From positions 29,460-93,459 of the forward strand of contig NZ_JAATJW010000004.1 of assembly GCF_011800755.1 (NCBI RefSeq): 64,000 nucleotides of DNA, in the 5' to 3' direction. The notes under the pieces are model-generated. The model made no database searches. It saw nothing but the letters and a program-made list of their open reading frames with translations, and was not told the origin of the DNA. This document shows, piece after piece, positions 1 through 8,240 of the stretch (within the stretch, counting starts at the first letter, position 1; the number at the start of each line of letters is the position of its first letter). The translations under genes were made by a program, and so were the position numbers. Origin of the DNA: Listeria valentina. Lineage in GTDB: Bacteria; Bacillota; Bacilli; Lactobacillales; Listeriaceae.

Positions 1-874
1 TTCCAAACACGGAAATAAGGATACCTATTGTGATCAGTTTTCCGCCGATAGAACCGAAGATCAAGTTAGCTGCATCTGCTGCAGGTGTTGCCGTTGCGGC
101 AAGAGATGCTGCTGGCATGACCATTAGATATGCAATGTTGATCAGTAAGTAAACGACCATGACGCTTGTTAGCCCAATTACAATCGCTTTTGGCAAGTCT
201 TTTTTCGGATTTTTCATTTCGCCCGCAATATTTCCAACGTGAATCCAGCCGTCATACGCGAACATTGTAGCTACAAGCCCCGAACCGAGACTCGTGAGAA
301 ACGGATGATCCTCAACGCTCATTGGAAACAAACGAAATGCTACATCGCCCTGATGGAATAACCCAAAAATAATAATAAGTGCTAAAGGAACGAGCTTACA
401 AATCGTTGTGATCGCCTGGAAAGAACCCGCAATTTTGGCTCCGAGAAAATTCATGAGCATAATAAATGCGGCTGCTGCTATCGCAACGGGAATGATAATG
501 TTGTCGCTTGTACCAAATAAATTGGCTACCTGTGTTGCAAAGATAATCGAGAGGGCAGCGATGTTTGCTGGAAAATAAATGATCGTCTGTGCCCACCCCA
601 ACATGTATGAGGCAAGCTTCCCATAAGTTTTGCGAAGATAAACGACCATTCCGCCAGTTTCAGGAATTGCTGCCGATAATTCTGCTGCCGTCAAACCACC
701 ACAAATCGTAATGACACCACCGAGTATCCAAGCAAGAAGTCCGAGCCCTGCCGTTCCAGTTGCAGAAAATACGGCTTCTGGTTTGAAAAATACTCCCGAC
801 CCAATTACAGTTCCGACAACAACAGTCAGTGCCGTGAAAAACCCAATCTCTTTTTTTAGTTTTTGTTGTTCCAT
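1..874 (-). CDS. APC-family amino acid permease (SteT/LAT-like), 3' end outside the window
   Basis: The reverse strand reads from an ATG at 874, preceded by an AGGGGAA ribosome binding site, to the left edge without a stop, giving 291 residues. The protein opens with MEQQKLKKEIGFF and then TVVVGTVIGSGVFFKP, the glycine-rich first-helix signature of APC-superfamily permeases. Several hydrophobic helices follow. It resembles the serine/threonine exchanger SteT and related LAT-type transporters, but substrate cannot be read from sequence. It lies 77 bases after tdh on the same strand, so I infer uptake of threonine or a related amino acid for the tdh-kbl pathway. The C-terminal part is missing only because of the window boundary. 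Confidence 0.85.
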   Translation of the reverse strand, partial: MEQQKLKKEIGFFTALTVVVGTVIGSGVFFKPEAVFSATGTAGLGLLAWILGGVITICGGLTAAELSAAIPETGGMVVYLRKTYGKLASYMLGWAQTIIYFPANIAALSIIFATQVANLFGTSDNIIIPVAIAAAAFIMLMNFLGAKIAGSFQAITTICKLVPLALIIIFGLFHQGDVAFRLFPMSVEDHPFLTSLGSGLVATMFAYDGWIHVGNIAGEMKNPKKDLPKAIVIGLTSVMVVYLLINIAYLMVMPAASLAATATPAADAANLIFGSIGGKLITIGILISVFG

Positions 875-907
875 AAATTCCCCTAACTGGCTAGGAAAGC
901 AAGTTGA

Positions 908-946
908 TTTTGCTTCCCCAGCTCATTTTTTATGCTGTAAGCAAAA
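908..946. repeat. Inverted repeat between tdh and the permease
   Basis: TTTTGCTT at 908-915 is the exact reverse complement of AAGCAAAA at 939-946. It lies in the 77-base gap between tdh and the permease and has no clear T-run on the minus strand. It could moderate read-through or stabilise upstream mRNA; this is inference. Confidence 0.3.
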
Positions 947-951
947 CGTAT

Positions 952-1917
952 TTAATTTGCCATACTAGTATTCTGCATTTTTTTTGATAATTTTTCAAGC
1001 ATATCTTGTGTCATACGATCAAGATTATATTTCGGTGCGAATCCCCATTCATCTTTTGCGCAACTTGTATCGAGCGAATCTGGCCAAGAATCAGCAATTT
1101 GTTGACGAACTGGATCAACGTCATATCCAAGCGTAAAGTCAGGCATTACCTTTTTGATCGAAGCGGCCACTTGTTCTGGATCCACACTCATTGCCGTAAT
1201 ATTAAAAGCGTTACGGTGAACAAGGCGACTTGGATCAGCTTCAAGCAACTGAACGATCGCATCAATTGCATCTGGCATGTACATCATATCCATGAAAGTC
1301 CCTTTTCCGATAAAGGAATCATAATGTCCCTTTTTAAGCGCTTCGTAGTAAATATCCACAGCATAGTCAGTGGTTCCGCCGCCAGGAAGTGTTTTGTAAG
1401 AAATAAGTCCCGGGAAGCGAACGCCACGTGTATCAACGCCAAATTTTGTATGATAATAATCGCAAAGAAGTTCACCAGCTACTTTGGTTACCCCATACAT
1501 AGTTGTCGGACGTTGCAAAGTATCTTGTGGCGTATTTTTACTTGGTGTTCCTGGTCCAAAACAGCCGATCGAGCTCGGTGTGAAGAATTTCAAATTGAGT
1601 TCGCGAGCCACTTCAAGTGCATTCATAAGACCACCCATATTAAGGTCCCAAGCAAGTTGAGGTTTGGCTTCAGCAACTGCTGAAAGAAGTGCTGCTAAAT
1701 GAATTAAAGTATCTACTTCATATTTTTCAGCTAAAGCTTGCATTTTTTCTTTGTCTGTCACATCTAAGATTTCAAAAATTCCTTCATTGCAAACAGGGCT
1801 ATCGATTTTGCGAATATCTGTTGCAACCACGTTATTTGTTCCATAGTCTTCACGCAAGCGAGTAGTTAATTCTGAACCAATTTGTCCAAGGCATCCGGTA
1901 ATTAAAATTTTCTTCAT
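952..1917 (-). CDS. tdh: L-threonine 3-dehydrogenase, SDR/epimerase type
   Basis: Predicted to oxidise L-threonine with NAD+ to 2-amino-3-ketobutyrate in the cytoplasm. The 321-residue protein starts with a Rossmann motif, TGCLGQIG (residues 7-14), and has the short-chain-dehydrogenase pair YGVTK (Tyr141, Lys145). The overall sequence matches the extended-SDR, UDP-galactose-epimerase-like TDH class and not the zinc-dependent medium-chain TDH of Bacillus subtilis and E. coli. It follows kbl by 57 bases on the same strand, and the kbl product uses the unstable ketoacid this enzyme makes, which strongly supports the call. The permease downstream probably supplies substrate. Confidence 0.9.
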   Translation of the reverse strand: MKKILITGCLGQIGSELTTRLREDYGTNNVVATDIRKIDSPVCNEGIFEILDVTDKEKMQALAEKYEVDTLIHLAALLSAVAEAKPQLAWDLNMGGLMNALEVARELNLKFFTPSSIGCFGPGTPSKNTPQDTLQRPTTMYGVTKVAGELLCDYYHTKFGVDTRGVRFPGLISYKTLPGGGTTDYAVDIYYEALKKGHYDSFIGKGTFMDMMYMPDAIDAIVQLLEADPSRLVHRNAFNITAMSVDPEQVAASIKKVMPDFTLGYDVDPVRQQIADSWPDSLDTSCAKDEWGFAPKYNLDRMTQDMLEKLSKKMQNTSMAN

Positions 1918-1974
1918 TCAAATTTCCTCCAAGTTTAACTTGCTTTTCTTGCTTAACTTTATTTTGTGTTTTAA

Positions 1975-3168
1975 TTAGCTAATTACACCAAGTTCTTTTC
2001 CAACTTTTTCATAGATCGCGAGTACTTGGTCGAGCATTTCTTTCGTATGCGCCGCAGTTGGCATGTTACGTACACGACCTGTTCCCTTAGGCACAGTAGG
2101 GAAGACGATTGATTTTGCATAAACGCCTTCTTCGAGCAAACGACGTGAGAATTTTTGTGTTAAGTTTTCGTCTCCGATAATACAAGGTGTGATCGGAGTT
2201 TCCGAGTGACCGATATCGAATCCAAGCTCTTTTAAGCCAGCTTTCAAATAAGTTCCGTTTTCCCAAAGCTTGTCAATCGTTTCTGGTTCTTTTTCCATCA
2301 AGTCAAAGGCTGTGATACAAGCTGCAGCCGAACCAGGAGTAAGCGAAGTAGAAAATAGAAATGGACGAGCGCGAACTTTAAGCCAGTCGATGAGTTCCTT
2401 AGAGCCCGCAACATAACCGCCAACAACGCCAATCGCTTTTGAAAGAGTTCCAATTTGGAAATCGATTTTGTCTGATAAACCAAAGTGCTTGACTGTTCCA
2501 GCACCGCCACCCATAACGCCTGAACCGTGTGCATCATCAATATAAGTAATCAACCCGAATTCTTGTGCGATTTCAACGATTTCTGGAATTTTAGCCACAT
2601 CGCCGTCCATAGAGAAGACACCATCGCTGATATACATAACTTTTTCGTATTCGCCACTTTCCGTTGCTTGTTTTGCCAGTTCACGCAAATGATCCATATC
2701 TTGATGGCGTGCGCGGATGACTTTAGCCCCAGAAAGACGGCAACCGTCAATGATCGAAGCGTGGTTCAGCTCGTCCGAAATGATGGCATCTTTTTTCGTC
2801 ATGACAGCAGAAATGGCCCCCATATTACAGTTGAAGCCAGACTGAAAAGCGATAGCTGCTTCAGTGTGTTTGAATTCCGCGATGCGCTTTTCAAGTTGAT
2901 CGTGAATTGTCATTGTTCCGTTGATCGTACGTACAGCGCCCGCACCGACCCCAAATTCTTCCGTTGCTTCTATGCCACTTTTCTTAAGGCGAGAATCATT
3001 TGAAAAACCAAGATAGTTGTTTGATGATAAGTTGATAAGGTCCTTATTATTGATTTCAATTTCTGCACCGTTTGGACCTTGCAGCGAGTCAATTTCATTG
3101 TATAATCCTTGTTCGCGAAGCGCTTTCAAATTTGGTGCTAAAAAATCATGTAACGTTGAGCTTGTCAT
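1975..3168 (-). CDS. kbl: 2-amino-3-ketobutyrate CoA ligase (glycine C-acetyltransferase)
   Basis: A 397-residue PLP enzyme of the alpha-oxoamine synthase family that cleaves 2-amino-3-ketobutyrate with CoA to glycine and acetyl-CoA. The PLP lysine is Lys244 in TLSKAIG. The aspartate and histidine of DDAHGSG (residues 211-217) match the cofactor-ring contacts of the family, and SNNYLGF near residue 49 is typical. Length equals that of known KBL enzymes. It sits between the PRD regulator (21-base gap) and tdh, all on the minus strand, so the three are probably co-transcribed. The relatives KAS/BioF have the same fold, but the tdh neighbour decides the assignment. Confidence 0.93.
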   Translation of the reverse strand: MTSSTLHDFLAPNLKALREQGLYNEIDSLQGPNGAEIEINNKDLINLSSNNYLGFSNDSRLKKSGIEATEEFGVGAGAVRTINGTMTIHDQLEKRIAEFKHTEAAIAFQSGFNCNMGAISAVMTKKDAIISDELNHASIIDGCRLSGAKVIRARHQDMDHLRELAKQATESGEYEKVMYISDGVFSMDGDVAKIPEIVEIAQEFGLITYIDDAHGSGVMGGGAGTVKHFGLSDKIDFQIGTLSKAIGVVGGYVAGSKELIDWLKVRARPFLFSTSLTPGSAAACITAFDLMEKEPETIDKLWENGTYLKAGLKELGFDIGHSETPITPCIIGDENLTQKFSRRLLEEGVYAKSIVFPTVPKGTGRVRNMPTAAHTKEMLDQVLAIYEKVGKELGVIS

Positions 3169-3189
3169 TTTTAAATTCCTCCTATTTAT

Positions 3190-5292
3190 TTAGAAATATG
3201 ATTTATGAAAAAAGTTTGGTGTCTTTTTTTGTTCCAGAAATTCACGTAGACTAACCGCAAAAAAGGCTTCCAAGCTTTTCTTGCCGCCAGACTCAGCTAG
3301 AGGCACGAGACTATCATCTTCTGTGAGCATATTTAGCAAATAAGTCACAATTTCGAGTTCCGCCGCATTAAGCTCAAAAGGTAAAACAAAAATCATCACG
3401 AGCGAAACTCCAGATTTCACTTCGGCACTCACCTGAAAATCAATCGAATGGGCTAATTTAAAGGTGAAAAGAGCGGCTCGGTCCACATTTGCATTCACAA
3501 CAAAAATCCCCGTGTTCATCCCCGCAGAAATCATTTTCCGCTTCGCTTCAAGCGAGTTTAGCTTTTTAAAAAGTGCAGTTCCATCGATCTTTTCGTTCAA
3601 CTCCGCGATGCGCCCACTTAATTTCCGAAGATTGTCTTCCGCGTTCCGCGTCATGGAGCTTTCTTGCTCAAATACCATCGACTCAAGAAACGAGAGAACG
3701 AGCTCAGAATAATTATGTACACGCTTCAGTTCCGCAATAGTACTTGGTAAACTTGTGTCAAATAAGTGATTTTGAACAGCTTGCTTGTTTTTTTTCGTGC
3801 TTACTTTTTGCTCAAGTTTCGCTTCAATTTTTGCAATTTCCTCATCAGAAATGAAAATGCTAATCCACTCGTAATCCATCGTAAAGTCGCTTAACTCCGT
3901 TGTAGAAAGAATGATGTCGTATTTCTCAAAATCCGTTTCTTTCGTGAGTTCAAGTGGCGTGACAAATTTCATTTTCTGGAATTTTGGAAGCAATTTCTTA
4001 AATTTGGCACGTATCCAAGTAGCGACGCCGTTACTTCTTGAAGTCACAACAAGCGCGCTATACGGACGCAAGTTTTCCGCCTGCAAAATCGCCGCTTCGA
4101 AGTGCAAAACGATAAAGCCGCTTTCTTCTTCTGGCAAGTCAGGAAACGGGTAGAGTTCTGACGCAATTTTGTGTACCGAAGCAAACAACTCGCCAAATTC
4201 GGAGCGGATCAAACTGAGTAGCGGGTTGTTTGGCGGCAGATTCTTTTTCAGCCGCACAAGCGAGTATTGAATGTGTTCAGAAAGCCCTAAAAGAAGTGGC
4301 ATCTCAGCAAGTGGAAGCCCTAGTTCACGCGTCACACGTGAAATCAACTTTTTAGCAATCCGAATGGCTTGAACCTTTTCGTTACGATAGAAAACCGCTT
4401 CTCCCGTATGAATTTCCGATTCGAGAATTTGCATCGTCAATTCCGTTTTTTCTGTTTCAGGAATAGAAAATTCCGGAAGGGCATCTTGCAAAATTCGTTC
4501 GGCAATATCATACTCTGGATAATCTTGAATAAAAATGGGTGAATCGTCCTTTTCCGCTGCAAACTGACCGAGTTCAATTTGTTTCACAGCAATCAGTAGA
4601 TAAAGCAGTAAATGCAGATAAGAATCTTCTTGGATTTCGTAGGGGAGCTTTTTCATCCAGCGCGTCAAAACATAATCTGTTTTTTTAAGCGAATCAAAGT
4701 TAATGAAAGCGCTTAAAAAAGTGAATTCCTCAGATGACGAAGCAGATGCCTTTAAATCGCTGAAATAGTGCTGCAACTTCGTTTTAGGAATCACTTGAAA
4801 AATCAATTCACGAATAAGCTCACGTTTTGTCGCAATGGACGCTTCAAGCACTACGCCGATTCCGCGCCGCCGTTTAATTTGCAATTTGCCGTGCCAATCT
4901 TCTTCCATACGAGAAAGATCGCTGCTGATAGTTGCTACCGTAACGCTGAGTTCATAAGCAAGCGAAACGAGTTTGACCGGTTCCGTCTTTTTCAGCAAAA
5001 TCTGGAGCAACTGTTGCTTTCGTTCGAAAGGCGTAAATTCATGTTTACCATTTTGAAGCAACGTCCGAAGAATCGCTTCACGGTTTTCATCGGCACCTGT
5101 TACAGATAAACGGCCACCTTTCTTGTCGAGTACAAGCTCAAATTGAGCCAAAGTTTGGCGCACCTCTTCTAGATCGCGGCGAACCGTGCGTTCACTAACA
5201 TTTAACCAGTGAGCAAGCTCAGAAACACTTAAATCCTGTTTTTTAGAAAGTATATTCTCGAGAATAATGCGTGCTCTTGCGGACAAATACAT
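3190..5292 (-). CDS. BglG/MtlR-type PRD transcription regulator with degenerate PTS domains
   Basis: A 700-residue multidomain regulator: N-terminal HTH (about 1-65, SVSELAHWLNVSERTVRRDL), second Mga-like HTH (about 88-150), two PRDs (about 185-400), an EIIB-like domain (about 411-500) and an EIIA-like domain (about 535-690). Phosphorylation sites usual in this family are partly gone. PRD1 has Tyr231 where its first His is expected, the EIIB-like loop reads VVTSRSNG without Cys, and the EIIA loop reads GIFVVNAN with Asn600 where PH is usual. PRD2 keeps His340 and His397. It is first in the kbl-tdh-permease operon, so I infer it controls threonine catabolism. Start chosen with the AAGGAAG site upstream. 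Confidence 0.85.
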   Translation of the reverse strand: MYLSARARIILENILSKKQDLSVSELAHWLNVSERTVRRDLEEVRQTLAQFELVLDKKGGRLSVTGADENREAILRTLLQNGKHEFTPFERKQQLLQILLKKTEPVKLVSLAYELSVTVATISSDLSRMEEDWHGKLQIKRRRGIGVVLEASIATKRELIRELIFQVIPKTKLQHYFSDLKASASSSEEFTFLSAFINFDSLKKTDYVLTRWMKKLPYEIQEDSYLHLLLYLLIAVKQIELGQFAAEKDDSPIFIQDYPEYDIAERILQDALPEFSIPETEKTELTMQILESEIHTGEAVFYRNEKVQAIRIAKKLISRVTRELGLPLAEMPLLLGLSEHIQYSLVRLKKNLPPNNPLLSLIRSEFGELFASVHKIASELYPFPDLPEEESGFIVLHFEAAILQAENLRPYSALVVTSRSNGVATWIRAKFKKLLPKFQKMKFVTPLELTKETDFEKYDIILSTTELSDFTMDYEWISIFISDEEIAKIEAKLEQKVSTKKNKQAVQNHLFDTSLPSTIAELKRVHNYSELVLSFLESMVFEQESSMTRNAEDNLRKLSGRIAELNEKIDGTALFKKLNSLEAKRKMISAGMNTGIFVVNANVDRAALFTFKLAHSIDFQVSAEVKSGVSLVMIFVLPFELNAAELEIVTYLLNMLTEDDSLVPLAESGGKKSLEAFFAVSLREFLEQKKTPNFFHKSYF

Positions 5293-5405
5293 CAGGTTTC
5301 TTCCTTTCCAAAACGCCGGTCATTCTGCCATTTACAAGAACTGCTGGTGTAGACTTGGCTGCTTTATTCTACATTTATATCTTATGACCGCGCTAATTAA
5401 TAAGC

Positions 5406-5433
5406 AATATAAACAAATTGCCAATTTGTCCAA
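5406..5433 (-). promoter_or_regulatory. Candidate sigma-A promoter of the regulator-kbl-tdh-permease operon
   Basis: On the minus strand TTGGAC (5433-5428) and TATATT (5411-5406) are separated by 16 bases and lie about 115 bases before the regulator start. The -35 box overlaps the left arm of an inverted repeat. Confidence 0.5.
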
Positions 5434-5458
5434 AAAAAAGCAATTGAAATGGACAAAA
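5424..5458. repeat. Inverted repeat overlapping the operon promoter, possible operator
   Basis: TTTGTCC (5425-5431) and GGACAAA (5451-5457) form exact inverted arms 19 bases apart. The left arm overlaps the -35 box, a plausible binding site for the PRD regulator that the promoter drives. The remaining gap, about 5459-5615, shows no gene or recognisable site. Confidence 0.4.
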
Positions 5459-5615
5459 TCATGTGAATGACAGAAAAAATGGGAAGGAATCATGGAGAGA
5501 GTCTAAGGGGGAGAATCCATTTGCCATTTACATTTTAGAGGGCTTGTGAAAAATGAATAATGACTGTTCTCTAAGTATAACGAAGAAAGCTCCAATCGTG
5601 AATCAATACCCATCC

Positions 5616-5658
5616 AAAAAAAGAACTTGCGCGATCGTCCTGACGATCACGCAAGTTC
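5616..5658 (-). terminator. Rho-independent terminator overlapping a stop codon
   Basis: A 17-bp near-perfect stem (5623-5639 with 5642-5658, two-base loop) is followed on the minus strand by a run of seven T. The stop codon of the ClbS/DfsB-like gene (5647-5649) lies inside the stem, so the hairpin includes the last codons. Confidence 0.85.
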
Positions 5659-6153
5659 CCGCTTATACTTTTTAATTTTCTTAATTGCCCAGTCATAGTG
5701 ACTTGAAGTGCTCGAAATCAAATACGATCCGAGTGAAGTGGTGTTTGTCCAAGGATAGTAACGCTTCGTAAATAGTTCCTCATCCGTATGTGCGCGGATT
5801 AATTCCATCATCCGAAGGTGGCTTTCCTTAAGCAAACGCTCAGCACTTTCGAGGTCCGTATCCTGATAAGCCTTCCAAATTTCAAGGTTAAGCGCAGGAA
5901 GCGTTTTAAACGTGTAGCCTTCTTTCGGGATGGCGGGCTTTTGGCCGCTCATGCCTACTTCATACCAAGTCCCCATCATATTGTGCCACTCGTGCAAGTG
6001 GATGAGGACATCGCGAATGTTGCGGTCGCGGTCTTCAAATGGAAAGGTTCCCCGTTTCGCTTCTGCGCCGAGCGTGTCGATCTCTTTAAAAAGACCATCA
6101 AACTGTTTCTTGCTAGCATCTAGTAGTTCGGTTTTTGTCTTCGGTCGTGCCAT
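5647..6153 (-). CDS. ClbS/DfsB-family four-helix bundle protein (DinB-like)
   Basis: The 168-residue protein has the layout of the ClbS/DfsB family in the DinB/YfiT-like superfamily: an N-terminal helix with MARPKTKTELL, the histidine segment LIHLHEWHNMM (residues about 50-60), a long middle helix and a C-terminal SSHYDWAIKKIKK segment. Family members include the colibactin self-protection protein ClbS, but most homologues have no assigned reaction and none is inferred here. It stands alone on the minus strand between the threonine operon and a VOC protein, with its own strong terminator. Confidence 0.75.
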   Translation of the reverse strand: MARPKTKTELLDASKKQFDGLFKEIDTLGAEAKRGTFPFEDRDRNIRDVLIHLHEWHNMMGTWYEVGMSGQKPAIPKEGYTFKTLPALNLEIWKAYQDTDLESAERLLKESHLRMMELIRAHTDEELFTKRYYPWTNTTSLGSYLISSTSSHYDWAIKKIKKYKRELA

Positions 6154-6201
6154 CTATATCAGCTCCTTAAGACTAGTATAAAGGATGACACGGTGTCAGG
6201 G

Positions 6202-6600
6202 TCAATTTTTTGGCATATACATAATTTCAAACAAATGCCCATTCGGATCGTAAAAACTCTTGCTCAGCATCCCGCCTTCGTTCATTTCCATGCCGCGTTC
6301 TGCTCCAGCTGCAATGGCTTTTTCATAAAGTTCGTCTACTTCTTCTTTGGAGGTCGCGCCTAAAGCCGTGATCACAGATGTTTCAGTGTCAAACGGGCCG
6401 ATTGGTTTTTTCGTAAATTGTTTCATAAATTCAGTTGTCAGCAACATAATGAATAAATTATCGCCGAGCACCATGCAAGTTGCATTTTCATCGGTGTATT
6501 CCGGGTTGAATTCAAAACCAAGTTCTGTGAAAAAAGCAATGGATTCATCGAGATTGTTAACAGGCAAATTGACAAAGATATTTTCAAAACGTCGTGCCAT
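6202..6600 (-). CDS. VOC-superfamily (glyoxalase/bleomycin-resistance fold) protein
   Basis: The 132-residue protein, MARRFENIFVNLPV onward, has the paired beta-alpha-beta-beta-beta modules of the VOC superfamily, with LDESIAFFTELGF near the start and SKSFYDPNGHLFEIMYMP at the end. I use the ATG at 6600 because GGAGGAG lies seven bases upstream; the longer frame to 6633 has no such site. The fold serves in metal-dependent lyases, dioxygenases and antibiotic-binding proteins; the reaction cannot be assigned. It ends about 48 bases before the ClbS/DfsB-like gene on the same strand. Confidence 0.8.
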   Translation of the reverse strand: MARRFENIFVNLPVNNLDESIAFFTELGFEFNPEYTDENATCMVLGDNLFIMLLTTEFMKQFTKKPIGPFDTETSVITALGATSKEEVDELYEKAIAAGAERGMEMNEGGMLSKSFYDPNGHLFEIMYMPKN

Positions 6601-6619
6601 ACTATTCTCCTCCAATTTT

Positions 6620-6660
6620 AAAGCCCCGGTCAATCTGTTACGAAATGATCCGGGGCAGTT
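6620..6660 (-). terminator. Terminator between the 59-residue gene and the VOC gene
   Basis: GCCCCGG (6623-6629) and CCGGGGC (6650-6656) form a GC-rich stem followed on the minus strand by TTTAAAATT. It lies just after the stop of the small gene at 6664 and probably ends that transcript. Confidence 0.65.
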
Positions 6661-6663
6661 TAT

Positions 6664-6843
6664 TTAATCTAATATTCGTCTGTGAAAATGAGGTTTTGCT
6701 TCTTGCTGTTGCTTTTGTTTTATTTGATTTTGCTCAGCATGCGGATCTTCCCGCTCATTTTGCTTAGCAATATCCTTAATGTCCGGCTGCTGCTTCTTTT
6801 CCTTCGGTAAATCCTTCAAGTTGGGTTTTAAGTCATCTTTCAT
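6664..6843 (-). CDS. Small hydrophilic protein, 59 residues, sigma-B promoter
   Basis: An ATG at 6843 preceded by AAGGAGGA opens a 59-codon frame ending TAA at 6664. The product, beginning MKDDLKPNLKDLPKEKKQQ, is very rich in Lys, Gln, Asp and Glu, has no hydrophobic segment or cysteine, and ends HFHRRILD. I do not recognise the family. The strong ribosome site, a sigma-B type promoter 39 bases upstream and a terminator directly after the stop show a complete transcription unit. Highly charged short proteins of this kind are often general-stress proteins, which fits the promoter, but function is unknown. Confidence 0.7.
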   Translation of the reverse strand: MKDDLKPNLKDLPKEKKQQPDIKDIAKQNEREDPHAEQNQIKQKQQQEAKPHFHRRILD

Positions 6844-6881
6844 CGTTAAAATCCTCCTTAAAATTACGAACTAGTCTTGAT

Positions 6882-6906
6882 ATACCCGAAGGAAAAAGAA
6901 CGAAAC
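6882..6906 (-). promoter_or_regulatory. Sigma-B promoter of the 59-residue protein
   Basis: On the minus strand GTTTCG (6906-6901), a 13-base spacer and a perfect GGGTAT (6887-6882) match the sigma-B consensus of Listeria and Bacillus. Confidence 0.75.
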
Positions 6907-6959
6907 CCAAAAATAAAAAAGTAACGGACAAAAAGTGGCTAAAACCAGTGAAAACAAGC

Positions 6960-6988
6960 TTGCAAACGGTTTCTTGGTATACTATAAT
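6960..6988 (+). promoter_or_regulatory. Sigma-A promoter with overlapping cre-like site for the antiterminator gene
   Basis: TTGCAA (6960-6965), 17 bases, TATAAT (6983-6988). TGCAAACGGTTTCT at 6961-6974 matches the CcpA cre consensus except at two positions and lies on the promoter, so catabolite repression is plausible. Confidence 0.7.
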
Positions 6989-7006
6989 AAAGAAGGATAA
7001 TGAAAA

Positions 7007-7092
7007 GGATTGTTACTGTTCGGCAGGCAAAACCTGGGTTAATTTAAGAGCTGTTTTTGGTATGCAGTGATTAAATTGATTGAGGTTTTTTT
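7007..7092 (+). promoter_or_regulatory. RAT antiterminator element and overlapping terminator (LicT/BglG target)
   Basis: The segment starting GGATTGTTACTG at 7007 and ending GGCAAAACCTG at 7036 is almost identical to the ribonucleic antiterminator bound by LicT/BglG proteins. Its 3' end, AACCT (7031-7035), is also the left arm of a long hairpin whose right arm AGGTT (7083-7087) runs into a T-tract to 7092. This is the classical switch: an active antiterminator stabilises the RAT and prevents the terminator. It precedes the antiterminator gene itself, implying autoregulation. Confidence 0.88.
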
Positions 7093-7116
7093 CTTTTGAA
7101 AGGACGGGTAAACCGC

Positions 7117-7952
7117 ATGAAAATAAAAAAGGTACTGAATAATAATGTAGTATGGGCAGAAAATGAACATGCAAAAGAGATTGTTGTGATGGCCGGGGGA
7201 TTGCTTTTCAAAAGAAAGTCGGAGATGAGGTCGATGAGACAAAAATTGAAAAAACGTTTGTGATGCAGTCGGATGAAATGTCAGAACGGCTAACGGAACT
7301 CTTAAGTGAAATTTCGCCAGAAACGTTTCGAGTTGCGGATGATATCATTCAATATGCGAAAGAAGCTTTGGGCGCAGAGCTGAGCGACAATATTTACATC
7401 ACGCTCACGGATCACATCAATTTTGCGGTTTCGCGTCACAAACAAGGGATGGATATGAAAAACGCATTATTGTTTGAAATTAAGCGATTTTATCACGCGG
7501 AATATCGTGTCGGCTTAAAGGCGCTCGGAATTGTTCAAGACGAACTGGGCGTGCTTCTTGGCGAAGACGAAGCGGGATTTATTGCACTGCACATTGTGAA
7601 TGCAAGGCAAGACGGTCAGCAGATGCGGACAACGGTGCAGATGACAAAGATCGTGCAAGACATTTTAAATATCGTGACGTATCACTATGGTATGGTTCTT
7701 GATGAGACGTCTTTAAATTATACGCGTTTTGTGACGCATTTGCAGTACTTTGCGCAGCGCATGCTGACGGACGAGATCAAAGAATCGGGCGATGATTTTT
7801 TGTATGAACAAGTGCAAATCAAGTACCCGGAAGCGTTTCGCTGTATGCTTAAAGTAGATCAGTATTTGAAAAGCACTCACCAAGCTGAGCTCACGCGTGA
7901 TGAGCAGGTTTATTTGACGATTCATATTTACCGAGTAACAGGAGATGCTTAG
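7117..7952 (+). pseudogene. licT: LicT/BglG-family transcriptional antiterminator, broken by a one-base frameshift
   Basis: An ATG at 7117 begins MKIKKVLNNNVVWAENEH, the CAT RNA-binding domain of LicT-type antiterminators. After GGG GGA at 7195-7200 the frame fails and stops at 7263 after 48 codons. If the run of five G at 7195-7199 had six, the reading would continue GIAFQKKVGDEVDETKIEKT and go straight into PRD1 and PRD2 to the stop at 7952, a 278-residue protein of normal length. All four PRD histidines are visible in DHINF, ALHIVN, THLQYF and TIHIYR. So either the gene is inactivated, or the tract varies in length, or the base is a sequencing error. The downstream part alone (from 7260) would lack the RNA-binding domain. 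No PTS or glucosidase gene follows. Confidence 0.85.
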
Positions 7953-7976
7953 TGAGGGAAGAGTGCAGTGCGAGAA

Positions 7977-8004
7977 AGTCTAGAAAAACATTCTAGGCTT
8001 TTTT
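7977..8004 (+). terminator. Terminator of the antiterminator gene
   Basis: AGTCTAGAA (7977-7985) pairs with TTCTAGGCT (7991-7999), followed by TTTTT. The rest of the gap to 8178 contains no gene I can support. Confidence 0.75.
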
Positions 8005-8177
8005 GTGGTTATCAAGGTATGGTGTTTCAAAATTAATGAGACTCGAATAAAAAGCCTACTAGTTAGGTTTCTTATTATCTGTACTGAACAAGGGATAAGA
8101 AATCTATTTATTCCACTTTTTTGGTCAGTTTCGAAATTAGATTAGCTTTTTAGCAATTAATTAGCCAATACTGAAAG

Positions 8178-8209
8178 CAAAAGAGAACCATGCACGCGCA
8201 TGGTTCTCT
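8178..8209 (-). terminator. Terminator of the amidohydrolase-MFS operon
   Basis: A perfect 12-bp stem (8182-8193 with 8198-8209) with a four-base loop is followed by TTTT on the minus strand, 32 bases after the stop of the last gene. Confidence 0.8.
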
Positions 8210-8240
8210 CTAACTAAAACCTTAAAAACTGCTTCTTTGT

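Noticed and set aside
1006..1683. 225-codon open frame on the plus strand opposite tdh
   Set aside because: It lies wholly antisense to a well-conserved gene, has no ribosome site and gives a Cys/His-rich nonsense-like protein; a shadow of tdh codon usage.
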